This document shows positions 9,689 through 17,173 of a stretch of 64,000 bases of DNA, one piece after another. Location: the NCBI GenBank assembly GCA_027484825.1, contig JAIXSE010000021.1, positions 186,001 to 250,000 on the forward strand. Direction: 5' to 3'. Position 1 is the first letter of the stretch, and each line of letters begins with the position of its first letter. Source of the stretch: Rubrivivax sp. GTDB lineage: Bacteria; Pseudomonadota; Gammaproteobacteria; Burkholderiales; Burkholderiaceae_C. The notes under the pieces were generated by a model, which saw only the letters and a program-made list of their open reading frames with translations, searched no databases and had not been told where the DNA came from. The translations under genes and the position numbers were made by a program.

Positions 9689-12517
9689 GTGGCGGGTATT
9701 GCGCAAACCGCTGACGGCTTGCTGTGGCTGGCCACGGATCGCGGACTGATGCGATTTGACGGCGAGCACTTCCAAGCGGTGAACCTTGCGCCGCCCAACG
9801 CCACCGAGCCCCAGAACCTGGCGGATGTGTTTGTCATGCCGGACGGGTCTCTGGTGGTGACCTACCGTTCGTATGGCCTGGCACGGTATTGGCCTTCCAC
9901 CCATCGAGTGGTCCGGCAGGGGCCGGAGTCCGGTCTGCCTGTGGCCCGGGCGGCCGGATCTGCGGTGATCCAGGGCACGCTGGTGCTCGTCACCACCGCA
10001 GGGGTCTATTGGCAGGACGGTGACCAGTGGCGCAAGTGGGCGCTGGGCCCCGCCGTGGGCGATGGCTATGTGGATGTGATCTTCGCCGATGTCGATGGCA
10101 GCTTGCTGCTGCGGACCGAAGACCTTCGCTGGTTCCGAGCGCCCAAGCCCGGTGCCCCTGCCTTGCCGGCGGCCGACCTGGCGGACGTCGCCCATCTGTA
10201 CCCACTGCCGGATGGGCGATGGGTGCGCTGGATGAAGAACGGGGATCTTGTCCAACCCGGTCCGCTCGTGACCCCTCAGGTGCGCCACCTAGGCCTGGAA
10301 GTGCCCTTCGGATTCTTGCTCGATGCGCATGGCGATCTCTGGGCGTTCTTCGCCGACAGTGGATCCTTGCTCATTCCTCAGGTGTTTGATGCGCAACGCC
10401 CGTTGCAGATGATTCGTCCGGCCGACATCACCGGGGTGAGCGGACCGGTGATGCTGTCGTATTTTCTGGATCGACAGGGCACGGTGTGGATGGGCACGTC
10501 CACCGGTCTGGACCGGTTTGGCATGTCGCCGGTCAATCCTGTGAAGCTGCCCGGCCGCGTTGGAGGCACGATCGGTCCGGACGCCAAGGGCGGCCTGTGG
10601 GTGACGCGCCAGGGCATTGCGCCGCTGTACATCAGCCCGGACCTGGTCCAGCATCAGACCGTGGGTGACGACGAGGTCAGGAGCAACGGAGGCACCGCGG
10701 TCTACAGCGCGAGGTCCGGTTCCGTGTTCATCGGGGGCTACGAACGGGTGTGGCAACGGTTCGGGGACCGCAGTGTCCCGCTCCGACCGATGCCTGAGGC
10801 GGCTCGGGGGCGGTTGGTGCAGTCGCTGGCCGATGAGCCGGATGGGCGCTTGTGGATGAGCCTGATGGACGGTGGCCTGTGGACATGGGCGCAAGGGCGC
10901 TGGCAGCCGGTGACGGACGCTGCCCTGGCCGGCCGGTGCACCATTCTTGCGGCCACGCCCCAAGGGATCGCCGCCGGCTTCGAAGATGGCCGTCTGGTGT
11001 CGGTGGACCACGGGCTCACCCATCGCGTGCCCTTGCCGTCCGGCCTTGGGCGGATTCTGGCCCTGCATGCCAAGGGGGATCAGATCTGGGTCGGCGGCGA
11101 CCAAGGGGTGGTGCTGGTGCGCCAGGGAAGCACGGCCCCGCTGGTGCTGCAGGGCGCACCGCCGGGACGGGTGACCGGTATTGTGGAATCAAAGTCGGGG
11201 GACCTCTGGATCAACGAGGCGACCGGGTTGATCCGGGTCGCCGCAGCGGCGTTGGCCACTTGGCGGGAGTCGCCGCAGACGCCCGTTCCCGCGGAGCGTT
11301 ACGGACCCACTGATGGCGTGCATGGCGCATTGCATCCCAACCGGACGTTTCCATCGCTGGTTGAGGAGCGTTCGGGCCGCATGTGGATCAACCGCGGGGG
11401 CATCGTGGCCTGGTTCGATCCAGACGACTTGCCGACGGCCCGTATGCCCTTGCGTCCGCTGGTGCTGGAGGCAGCGGTGGATGACACCCCGGTGCTTCCG
11501 CCCGACCGCATCGTGGCCAGGACGCCGGAGCAGCAGATCCGTCTGGTGTTTGCCGCCACCGATCTGCGTGATGCGGCGGGCACCCAGTTCCGCGTCATGC
11601 TGGAGGGGCTGGACACGGATTGGACCCTGCTCGGCAACAACCGGCGTTTTGCGTTTGGCGGTCTGACGCCAGGCCACTACCGGCTCAAGGTCCAGGCCTC
11701 CACCGCGCGCCAGCCGTGGGATGACACGCAGACCGCGGTGGTGGAGGTGGAGGTCCAGCCGGCCCTGTATCAGACCTGGTGGGCTCGCGCCTCGGCGGTG
11801 CTGGTGCTGCTGATGATGGTCACGCTGATGTACCGCGCCCGCATCCGATGGGTGCTGCGCCAGTCGGAGTTGCAACTGGAGGTTCAGCTCAAGGAACGTG
11901 AGCGCATCGCGCGGAATCTGCATGACAGTCTGCTGCAGAGCATTGTGGGCCTCGTGCTCCAGATCCAGAGACACCTCAAGGGGCTGGATGCCACGCATCC
12001 GGTGCGCCGGAATGTGGAGGCCTCGCTGGAGCGGGCGGAGCGGGTGGTGGAAGGAACGCGGGAGCAGCTGGTCAGCGTGCGCGGGGAGGGGGCTTCGAGA
12101 GATCTGGCGACCAGTCTTCAGAAGGCGCTGGTCGATCTGCTGGCGGCAGAGGGCTGGACACTCAGGCTGCATGAGCAGGGTCGGCAGCGGGCGATTCATC
12201 CCATTGTGGTGGAGGAGCTCCAGGCGATCGTGGTGGAAGCGGCCAGGAATGCGGTGTCGCACTCGGGCGGCCATGCGCTTGTGCTGGAGGTGACCTACGG
12301 ACGGCGGCACCTGCAGGTCGGCGTGGAGGACGATGGAGGGGGCATGACCAAGGCCTTGGCCACGGGGGCGGATGCACCGCCGCTGCATTTTGGTCTTCGC
12401 GGCATGAAGGAGCGCGCCGGGGTGATTGGCGCCGGGATCACCTGGAGCCAGGGGCCCGCCGGCGGCACATGCGTCCGGGTGACCGTTCCCGCCGGGATGG
12501 CGTATGCCGCTCGGTGA
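9689..12517 (+). CDS. Propeller-domain sensor histidine kinase, N-terminus missing
   Basis: 942 residues from a GTG. Order: seven-bladed propeller repeats of the two-component-regulator type (GIAQTADGLLWLATDRGL, DRQGTVWMGTSTGLDRFG), a Y_Y_Y domain (GLDTDWTLLGNNRRFAFGGLTPGHYRLKV), one membrane segment (TWWARASAVLVLLMMVTLMY), a HisKA_3 dimerisation domain with phospho-acceptor His745 (ARNLHDSLLQS), and an HATPase_c domain (NAVSHSGG, EDDGGGMTKA). The family normally begins with a signal peptide and a WTTxxGLP segment before the first blade. Here an in-frame TGA lies at 9668-9670 and no signal peptide is found in any frame upstream, so the 5' end looks lost. No LuxR-type response regulator is adjacent. 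Possibly a decaying gene. Confidence 0.75.
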   Translation: MAGIAQTADGLLWLATDRGLMRFDGEHFQAVNLAPPNATEPQNLADVFVMPDGSLVVTYRSYGLARYWPSTHRVVRQGPESGLPVARAAGSAVIQGTLVLVTTAGVYWQDGDQWRKWALGPAVGDGYVDVIFADVDGSLLLRTEDLRWFRAPKPGAPALPAADLADVAHLYPLPDGRWVRWMKNGDLVQPGPLVTPQVRHLGLEVPFGFLLDAHGDLWAFFADSGSLLIPQVFDAQRPLQMIRPADITGVSGPVMLSYFLDRQGTVWMGTSTGLDRFGMSPVNPVKLPGRVGGTIGPDAKGGLWVTRQGIAPLYISPDLVQHQTVGDDEVRSNGGTAVYSARSGSVFIGGYERVWQRFGDRSVPLRPMPEAARGRLVQSLADEPDGRLWMSLMDGGLWTWAQGRWQPVTDAALAGRCTILAATPQGIAAGFEDGRLVSVDHGLTHRVPLPSGLGRILALHAKGDQIWVGGDQGVVLVRQGSTAPLVLQGAPPGRVTGIVESKSGDLWINEATGLIRVAAAALATWRESPQTPVPAERYGPTDGVHGALHPNRTFPSLVEERSGRMWINRGGIVAWFDPDDLPTARMPLRPLVLEAAVDDTPVLPPDRIVARTPEQQIRLVFAATDLRDAAGTQFRVMLEGLDTDWTLLGNNRRFAFGGLTPGHYRLKVQASTARQPWDDTQTAVVEVEVQPALYQTWWARASAVLVLLMMVTLMYRARIRWVLRQSELQLEVQLKERERIARNLHDSLLQSIVGLVLQIQRHLKGLDATHPVRRNVEASLERAERVVEGTREQLVSVRGEGASRDLATSLQKALVDLLAAEGWTLRLHEQGRQRAIHPIVVEELQAIVVEAARNAVSHSGGHALVLEVTYGRRHLQVGVEDDGGGMTKALATGADAPPLHFGLRGMKERAGVIGAGITWSQGPAGGTCVRVTVPAGMAYAAR

Positions 12518-12910
12518 GGCTCATTGGGGGATGAAACGGATCCCTGGCGGCGGGTCGCACGGAGCACCCTGTCATTCAGCGTCCGCCGCTCAGTGCTGCC
12601 GGGATCGTCGTTCCAGCCGGGGAGGCCGATGCGGCCTTGGCGGTTGTTGCTGGCGTGGCCGCGCCGCCGGTGCCGGGACGCCGCCACCCACAGCAACAGC
12701 GCTGAGGCCAGCATGTAGAAATGCTGCTCAATCGACACGCTCCACAGGCGCGAGATGCATGCTCCATGCGTGCGATTTGAAGAGGCGCCTCTAGTCGGCT
12801 GACTGGTTCGAGTGACATGCCCACTTGCGTCAGTCGAGTGCCGCGGATAAGCCCATGTCCTTGCGATATTCATGGAGCGACCGCTGCGAGAAACTGCCCG
12901 GCGTCAAGCC
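12518..12910. other. Stretch without an intact gene, contains a gene remnant
   Basis: After the sensor kinase stop there is no complete coding frame until the next small gene. The minus strand contains an acyltransferase fragment (separate entry). The partner response regulator expected beside such a kinase is absent. Confidence 0.5.
12640..12780 (-). pseudogene. Remnant of an acyltransferase-3 (OafA/YrhL-like) membrane protein
   Basis: Read leftward, the frame contains SRLWSVSIEQHFYMLASALLLWVAA. Acyltransferase family 3 proteins carry a conserved WSLSVEEHFYLLWPLLL-type segment, including the catalytic-region Glu and His-Phe-Tyr, and this fragment matches it closely. Nothing else of the roughly 350-residue family can be found around it: no upstream membrane segments and no downstream part. 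It is therefore an isolated 40-residue remnant inside an open frame (12295-12873) that otherwise overlaps the kinase gene antisense. The exact limits are approximate. Confidence 0.5.
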
Positions 12911-13483
12911 ATGGAAATCACGCCCGTCATTGCTGCCGTTGTCGGAGGAGTGCTTTTCTCCGGCCAAGCTGGCTACCTTTCTTCCAACGCGACCCCTCCG
13001 GTGTCGTTCTGGCGCGGTTGCCGCATGGTCGTTAGTCAGGTCTTCTCCGTGGTACTGAGCCCCGTTCTGCGCAGCTTGCGTGCGGTCGGCGTGTTCTTGA
13101 GTACCCTCTGGGTTCTGGAGACGCTGAAGAACCTGTTCCAGGCACTTCTGCTGTCCGGACCTGGGTTGGCCCACTTCTGGCTGCCCAAGGACTCCTCCGT
13201 CCCCGCCGTTTCTGGTGTCGCCTTCGGTCTTCCGAGGGGCGTTACCTGGGAAATGGTTGCGACGGTCGCTGGCTTCTTGGTCATCGGCTTCCTCATGGGC
13301 GTCGTCACCAAGCGGGCCGAAAAGTTCCGCGAGGAGCAAGCCCAGGCTACCCATGCCGAGTTGCTTGCCCAGCACCATGCTACTCAGCGAGTCCTCCCGG
13401 ATGTCCAGCGCGAACTTGCGGACGTGAAGGCGGAGGCCGCTCCAAACCAGACTTTCTTGGTAGAGATTCGCCAAAAAGTCTAA
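12911..13483 (+). CDS. Hypothetical membrane protein with C-terminal charged helix
   Basis: 190 residues, no family recognised. The first two thirds are hydrophobic with likely membrane segments near the N-terminus (PVIAAVVGGVLF), in AVGVFLSTLWVL and in MVATVAGFLVIGFLMGVV. The C-terminus is charged and helical (KRAEKFREEQAQATHAEL, then DVQRELADVKAEA), probably cytosolic and coiled-coil-like. Codon third positions are less GC-biased than in neighbouring genes. The start is uncertain: ATG 12911 gives an immediate hydrophobic N-terminus, ATG 12872 adds 13 residues, and neither has a clear Shine-Dalgarno. It is followed 24 bases later by a 45-residue single-span protein, so the two may be one unit. 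A long antisense frame (12830-13993) lacks any domain and was not chosen. Confidence 0.5.
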   Translation: MEITPVIAAVVGGVLFSGQAGYLSSNATPPVSFWRGCRMVVSQVFSVVLSPVLRSLRAVGVFLSTLWVLETLKNLFQALLLSGPGLAHFWLPKDSSVPAVSGVAFGLPRGVTWEMVATVAGFLVIGFLMGVVTKRAEKFREEQAQATHAELLAQHHATQRVLPDVQRELADVKAEAAPNQTFLVEIRQKV

Positions 13484-13507
13484 ACTCGGCTTCAACCAGG
13501 AAACTTC

Positions 13508-13645
13508 ATGAATGGATACGTCTTCCTCGGCATCACCCTCGTGCTCGCGGTCATCGTCATTGGCACCCCGCGTGCCGTCCCTTGGCTGGACAGGACCATC
13601 AAGCGTCTCGAGGAAAATTCTGAGCGTATGCGCAGAGGTCAATAA
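13508..13645 (+). CDS. Small single-span membrane protein (45 residues)
   Basis: The frame runs MNGYVFLGITLVLAVIVIG followed by a basic amphipathic tail (WLDRTIKRLEENSERMRRGQ) and a TAA. There is one N-terminal transmembrane helix and a cytosolic positively charged tail. CCAGGAAAC lies just before the ATG, giving an AGGA ribosome binding site at good spacing. It sits directly downstream of another membrane-protein gene and directly upstream of a hairpin terminator, so a two-gene transcript is plausible. No family is recognised. Confidence 0.55.
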   Translation: MNGYVFLGITLVLAVIVIGTPRAVPWLDRTIKRLEENSERMRRGQ

Positions 13646-13672
13646 GTCGGTCGATGAGTCGACCAACGAACT

Positions 13673-13705
13673 CCCGACAGCCTTGCTGTTCGGGGGGGGC
13701 TTTTG
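13673..13705 (+). terminator. Probable intrinsic terminator after the small membrane genes
   Basis: CCCGACAGC, a short CTT loop, then GCTGTTCGGG form a near-perfect stem, followed by G-rich sequence and TTTT. It lies 28 bases after the stop of the 45-residue gene. Confidence 0.55.
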
Positions 13706-13729
13706 ACTGTTCAGATCTCCTGCCCACCA

Positions 13730-14017
13730 GTGTCGCCGCTGACGCTCACAAGGCCGAACAGTCCCCAGGAATGGGACGGGCCACCAGAGGTGTCCGAACA
13801 TCTGCGCTGCCTCCAAGCCCATGGTGCCGACGTCGACAAGGACGGGATTCTGGATGCAGGCCGACTGCTCGCAGGCACCTATTTCTTCAAGAACCTGGGC
13901 CGTGATTTTCTTGGCGCACCGGCATTCCAAGCGGTCGGCCGACAAACGGTCGATCGCGACACCAATGGCGATGGGCGCTCCGATTGTCAACACGCCCTTC
14001 TACGATGTCTTGGTTGA
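13730..14017 (+). CDS. Doubtful ORF or remnant with two EF-hand-like calcium loops
   Basis: An open frame in which two short segments fit calcium-loop patterns: DVDKDGILD (DxDxDGxxD) and DTNGDGRSD (DxNxDGxxD), about 40 residues apart, as in EF-hand, dockerin or thrombospondin-3-like proteins. The frame has the G-first, C/G-third codon pattern of coding DNA. There is no ribosome binding site, no signal peptide and no recognisable whole domain, and it ends inside the start of the next gene. It could be the tail of a lost exported protein or chance. The start codon (GTG) is arbitrary. Confidence 0.22.
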   Translation: MSPLTLTRPNSPQEWDGPPEVSEHLRCLQAHGADVDKDGILDAGRLLAGTYFFKNLGRDFLGAPAFQAVGRQTVDRDTNGDGRSDCQHALLRCLG

Positions 14018-14691
14018 CTGCGTTTGAACGGTCGGTCGGCACCTGTGCCCTTGCTGGTCTGTCCGCGGCATTGCTGAGCGTCAGTGCTCCCGCCGTCGCC
14101 GGTATGCACATTGCGTCTGCAGACAAGTGTTCTCTGATTGCCTTTGTGGACGAGACCGATCCCGCCGGTCTGAACGTGCGTGCCGCGCCGGATGCGCGTG
14201 CGCAGGTGTTGGGACAGTTGCCCCCGGTCTGGAAAGATCCAGTGGATGGCACTCAGGTGCGGGTGAGGGTGGAGGTGACGGCTTCGCAGGACGGCTGGTT
14301 CAAGATTCGCAATGGCAAGGACGAGCAGCAACTCACCGAGCGGCCCGCGCGCCCCACCTACGGCGGAGAAGGCTGGGTGAGCGGCCACAAGCTGATCGTG
14401 AAGCCTCAAGCGACGGTGGGTTATCAGCAGCCCAACAGCGAATCTCCCATCGGTCTGCAATTGGGGCCTGAGCAGGACCTGGATTCCAAGTCATTCCGTC
14501 AGGCGGCCAGGCTGGTCGCCTGCGAGGGCGAATGGGTGCGGATGGACTTCACCGAAGCCCGCCTGCCAGCCGATGAGCGCAAGCAGCTCAAGATTGCCCC
14601 TGCCGCACGAAAAAACTTGCCGGCCGGGCACTTCCGCGTCTGGGTCAATCAGATTTGCGGCTCACAGGAGACGGCCTGCGACGGGCCCTGA
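14005..14691 (+). CDS. Exported SH3-like domain protein
   Basis: 228 residues with an N-terminal signal peptide (ERSVGTCALAGLSAALLSVSAPAVA, probable cleavage after AVA). The mature N-terminal half carries a bacterial SH3 signature (LNVRAAPDARAQVLGQLPP, later GEGWVSGHKL). Such domains bind cell-wall peptides or mediate protein contacts in the periplasm. The C-terminal half (from about residue 140) is unassigned and has cysteines (LVACEGEW, NQICGSQETACDGP) that could form disulfides. I preferred the ATG at 14005 over an upstream TTG because it starts right before the signal peptide. Confidence 0.72.
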   Translation: MSWLTAFERSVGTCALAGLSAALLSVSAPAVAGMHIASADKCSLIAFVDETDPAGLNVRAAPDARAQVLGQLPPVWKDPVDGTQVRVRVEVTASQDGWFKIRNGKDEQQLTERPARPTYGGEGWVSGHKLIVKPQATVGYQQPNSESPIGLQLGPEQDLDSKSFRQAARLVACEGEWVRMDFTEARLPADERKQLKIAPAARKNLPAGHFRVWVNQICGSQETACDGP

Positions 14692-14747
14692 GTGCAGGGG
14701 CTGGCACAACTAACTCCCCGATGGAGGTGTGCAGAGGCCCCTTCGCT

Positions 14748-16559
14748 TTACTGCTTCAGCGTCGCCGACAGTTCCGCCAGCCGCGCAAACTCCGCACGGT
14801 GACCATAACGGTCCTCGCCGCGTGACTCCCGCGCCAGTTTCACGAACTGCGCCGGGCCGTAATCCCCGATCAGCGAGCTGCCGCGCAACCACTGGCCCCA
14901 GGCTGCCACCGCCACGGCGAAGCGCGCATCGGCATCCAGGCTGCTTACCGTCGGCAGCGACGCGGGCCGCTCCACCGGCAGCTCGGTCAGTTGGCTGCGC
15001 TCCTCACCGGGCTGCTTGTAGCGCAGCTTCACCCAGGCCAGCTCATTCGACCGGGCGTTGCCGCGTGCTGAAGACGTCGCACCGGCGTCTTCTCCCTTGC
15101 CATCCTTGCTGCCCCTGCCGCCCTTGCCGCCCTGATCCCCTTCGGCCCCATACCGCAGCGGATCCACCGTCCCCTTGGCGCCCTTCGGAATGAATTCATA
15201 GAGGGCCGTCACCTGATGGCCGGCGCCGATGTCGCCCGCATCCACCTGGTCGTTGTTGAAGTCCTCGCGCTTGAGTGCATGCAGTTCATAACCGATCAGC
15301 CGGTATTCCTGCACCGTCGACGGATTGAACTCCACCTGCAGCTTCAGGTCTTGCGCAATCACGGCCAGCGTCGAGGTCATTTCATTGACCAGCACCTTGT
15401 GGGCTTCCTGCAGCGAATCCAGGTAGTGATAGCTGCCATTGCCCACATCCGCCAGACGCTTCATCAGCGCCTCGTTGTAGTTGCTGTCACCCACGCCCAG
15501 CGTCGTCAGGCTGATGCCATGCTTGCGCTGCTCTTCCACCAGGGCCTTCAGGATCAGCGGGTCGGTCACGCCAATGTTCAGGTCGCCGTCGGTTGCCAGC
15601 AGCACGCGGTTGATGCCGTCCTTGATCAGGCCCTCGCGGGCCTGCGCATACGCCAGTCGGATGCCGCCCTCGCCATAAGTGCCGCCGCTGGCGCGCAACT
15701 GGTCAATGGCCTGATTGATGCGGTCCTTCTGGTCGCCAGGTGTCGGCGGCAGCACCACCTGCGAGCCACTGGCGTAGGTCACCAGGCTCACCCGGTCCTG
15801 CGGGCGCAACTGCGCCGTCAGCAGCTTCAATCCGGATTGCACCAGCGGCAACCGGTCCTGCGGCGACATCGAGCCCGACACATCCACCAGGAACACCAGG
15901 TTCGCCGGCGGCAGCGTCGCCTTGGCCACGTCCTTGCCCTTGATCGTGATGCGGATCAGGCCCCGGTCCGTCCGCCACGGCGAGGCGATCACCTGGGCGC
16001 GCACCTTGAACGGGTCACGGGCGTCCGGTGACGGGCCGCTGTCCTCAAAGCCGAAGTAATTCACCAGCTCTTCCACCCGCACCGCATCCTTGGGCGGCAG
16101 TTGGCCCCGGTTGATGAAGCGGCGCACGTTGGCATAGCTGCCGGTGTCCACACTGGCGCTAAAGGTGGAGACCGGCTGCTCGGCCACCCGCTGCCAAGGG
16201 TTGTCGGCATAGCTCTCGTACTTCGCCGTGTCCGGGGCCTGGTAAGGCAGCCCAACGGGCGGAGGCATCATCAGACGGCTGCGAGCGGCCTCCGGCGCCA
16301 TGGCCGGCGGCGCGTAGCCGGTGACATTCACAGCGACAGGGGAGGGGGGCTGGGGCGGGGGCGGCATCGGCTTGAAGTCGGCGACGGGCGGCGCTGTCGG
16401 CGACTGGGCTTCCTGGCTGCGCGAGTGGGGCGCGCCCGATGTGCATGCATTGAGCAGCGCAACCGCCATCACCAGTCCGCCGACGGCCCGGCTTCCTGGG
16501 GTCTGCATCAGGTTGGAACGCCGTGGTGTCAGTCCTTGACGCCCGAAGAATGTCTGCAC
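14748..16559 (-). CDS. von Willebrand factor type A domain lipoprotein (YfbK-like)
   Basis: 603 residues. There is a lipoprotein signal ending in ALLNAC (Cys39), a proline-rich linker, then a vWA N-terminal region (NPWQRVAEQPVSTFSASVDTGSYANVRRFINRG, typical of this family). The vWA domain follows with MIDAS DVSGS at residues 226-230 and a later ATDGDLN, and a C-terminal conserved region ends the protein. The domain binds a divalent metal and usually mediates protein-protein contact in the periplasm or outer membrane; the physiological role of the family is unclear. I chose a GTG at 16559 because GGGAGAG precedes it at suitable spacing. An ATG at 16508 would give a shorter signal peptide but has no ribosome binding site. 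Confidence 0.85.
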   Translation of the reverse strand: MQTFFGRQGLTPRRSNLMQTPGSRAVGGLVMAVALLNACTSGAPHSRSQEAQSPTAPPVADFKPMPPPPQPPSPVAVNVTGYAPPAMAPEAARSRLMMPPPVGLPYQAPDTAKYESYADNPWQRVAEQPVSTFSASVDTGSYANVRRFINRGQLPPKDAVRVEELVNYFGFEDSGPSPDARDPFKVRAQVIASPWRTDRGLIRITIKGKDVAKATLPPANLVFLVDVSGSMSPQDRLPLVQSGLKLLTAQLRPQDRVSLVTYASGSQVVLPPTPGDQKDRINQAIDQLRASGGTYGEGGIRLAYAQAREGLIKDGINRVLLATDGDLNIGVTDPLILKALVEEQRKHGISLTTLGVGDSNYNEALMKRLADVGNGSYHYLDSLQEAHKVLVNEMTSTLAVIAQDLKLQVEFNPSTVQEYRLIGYELHALKREDFNNDQVDAGDIGAGHQVTALYEFIPKGAKGTVDPLRYGAEGDQGGKGGRGSKDGKGEDAGATSSARGNARSNELAWVKLRYKQPGEERSQLTELPVERPASLPTVSSLDADARFAVAVAAWGQWLRGSSLIGDYGPAQFVKLARESRGEDRYGHRAEFARLAELSATLKQ

Positions 16560-16841
16560 TTGAGTCTCTCCCTGTCTGGCATGAATGCCGGTTGTTGCAC
16601 AACGCGTCACGTTTGGGGCGGTTGACCGAGTTCCGCAAGAGTCCCGCAAGTGCGGCAGCCCCGCCAAACTTCCTCTCGAGCTGAGGTAAACTCCCCGGCT
16701 TCACCGAATTTCCGACGCTGCTCGAAGCACGTTTTGACCGGCGGGTGCCAAGCCAAAGGCTGTATCCAGGCGCCCGCAAGTGTCACGGCTGGCGAGTTGT
16801 GACTTCGGTTGGGTGTCGTTCAATTCATTACCGGAGCCAAC

Positions 16842-17006
16842 ATGGGCAACAAGATCATCACCGAAGCCGATCGCCGCGCTACCCCCCGTCCCGTTCCTCC
16901 CAAGGGCGTGACCGTGACCACCGTGCGTGGCCAGAAGAGCAGCCTGGAGCGTGGTTCGCACACCCGCAGCAAGAAGAACCCGGGCAAGCGTCCTCATTCG
17001 GGTTGA
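16842..17006 (+). CDS. Small basic hypothetical protein (54 residues)
   Basis: Starts MGNKIITEADRR and ends in a strongly basic tail (RGSHTRSKKNPGKRPHSG). There is no membrane segment, and the length and charge resemble small nucleic-acid-binding or ribosome-associated proteins, but no family is recognised. CCGGAGCC gives a GGAG ribosome binding site about 7 bases before the ATG. It is divergent from the vWA lipoprotein gene and followed by a strong intrinsic terminator, so it looks like a self-contained transcription unit. Confidence 0.65.
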   Translation: MGNKIITEADRRATPRPVPPKGVTVTTVRGQKSSLERGSHTRSKKNPGKRPHSG

Positions 17007-17078
17007 GGTGATCCGGTCTTCCCGGGTCGCGCGCGGGCTCCGGCCCGCCATGGATCCAGGAACCCGCGTCTCTCCCTA

Positions 17079-17109
17079 ACAGGCCCACGCCCTCCGGCGG
17101 GGCCTGTTT
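17079..17109 (+). terminator. Intrinsic terminator after the small basic protein gene
   Basis: AACAGGCCC and GGGCCTGTTT are reverse complements around a loop that itself contains CCTCCGGCGG. The stem ends in TTT. It lies 73 bases after the 54-residue gene and before the oxidoreductase gene. Confidence 0.7.
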
Positions 17110-17173
17110 GCATTTCAGGGATGCTGCATCTGCCGCGCTGACCCCTGATCCCCCCTTTGCTCGATCAATCGCC

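Noticed and set aside
12830-13993. A 387-residue minus-strand frame across the low-GC patch
   Set aside because: No domain, no signal peptide, no ribosome binding site, and it runs through a terminator-like hairpin and a plausible small gene on the plus strand. Not excluded completely.
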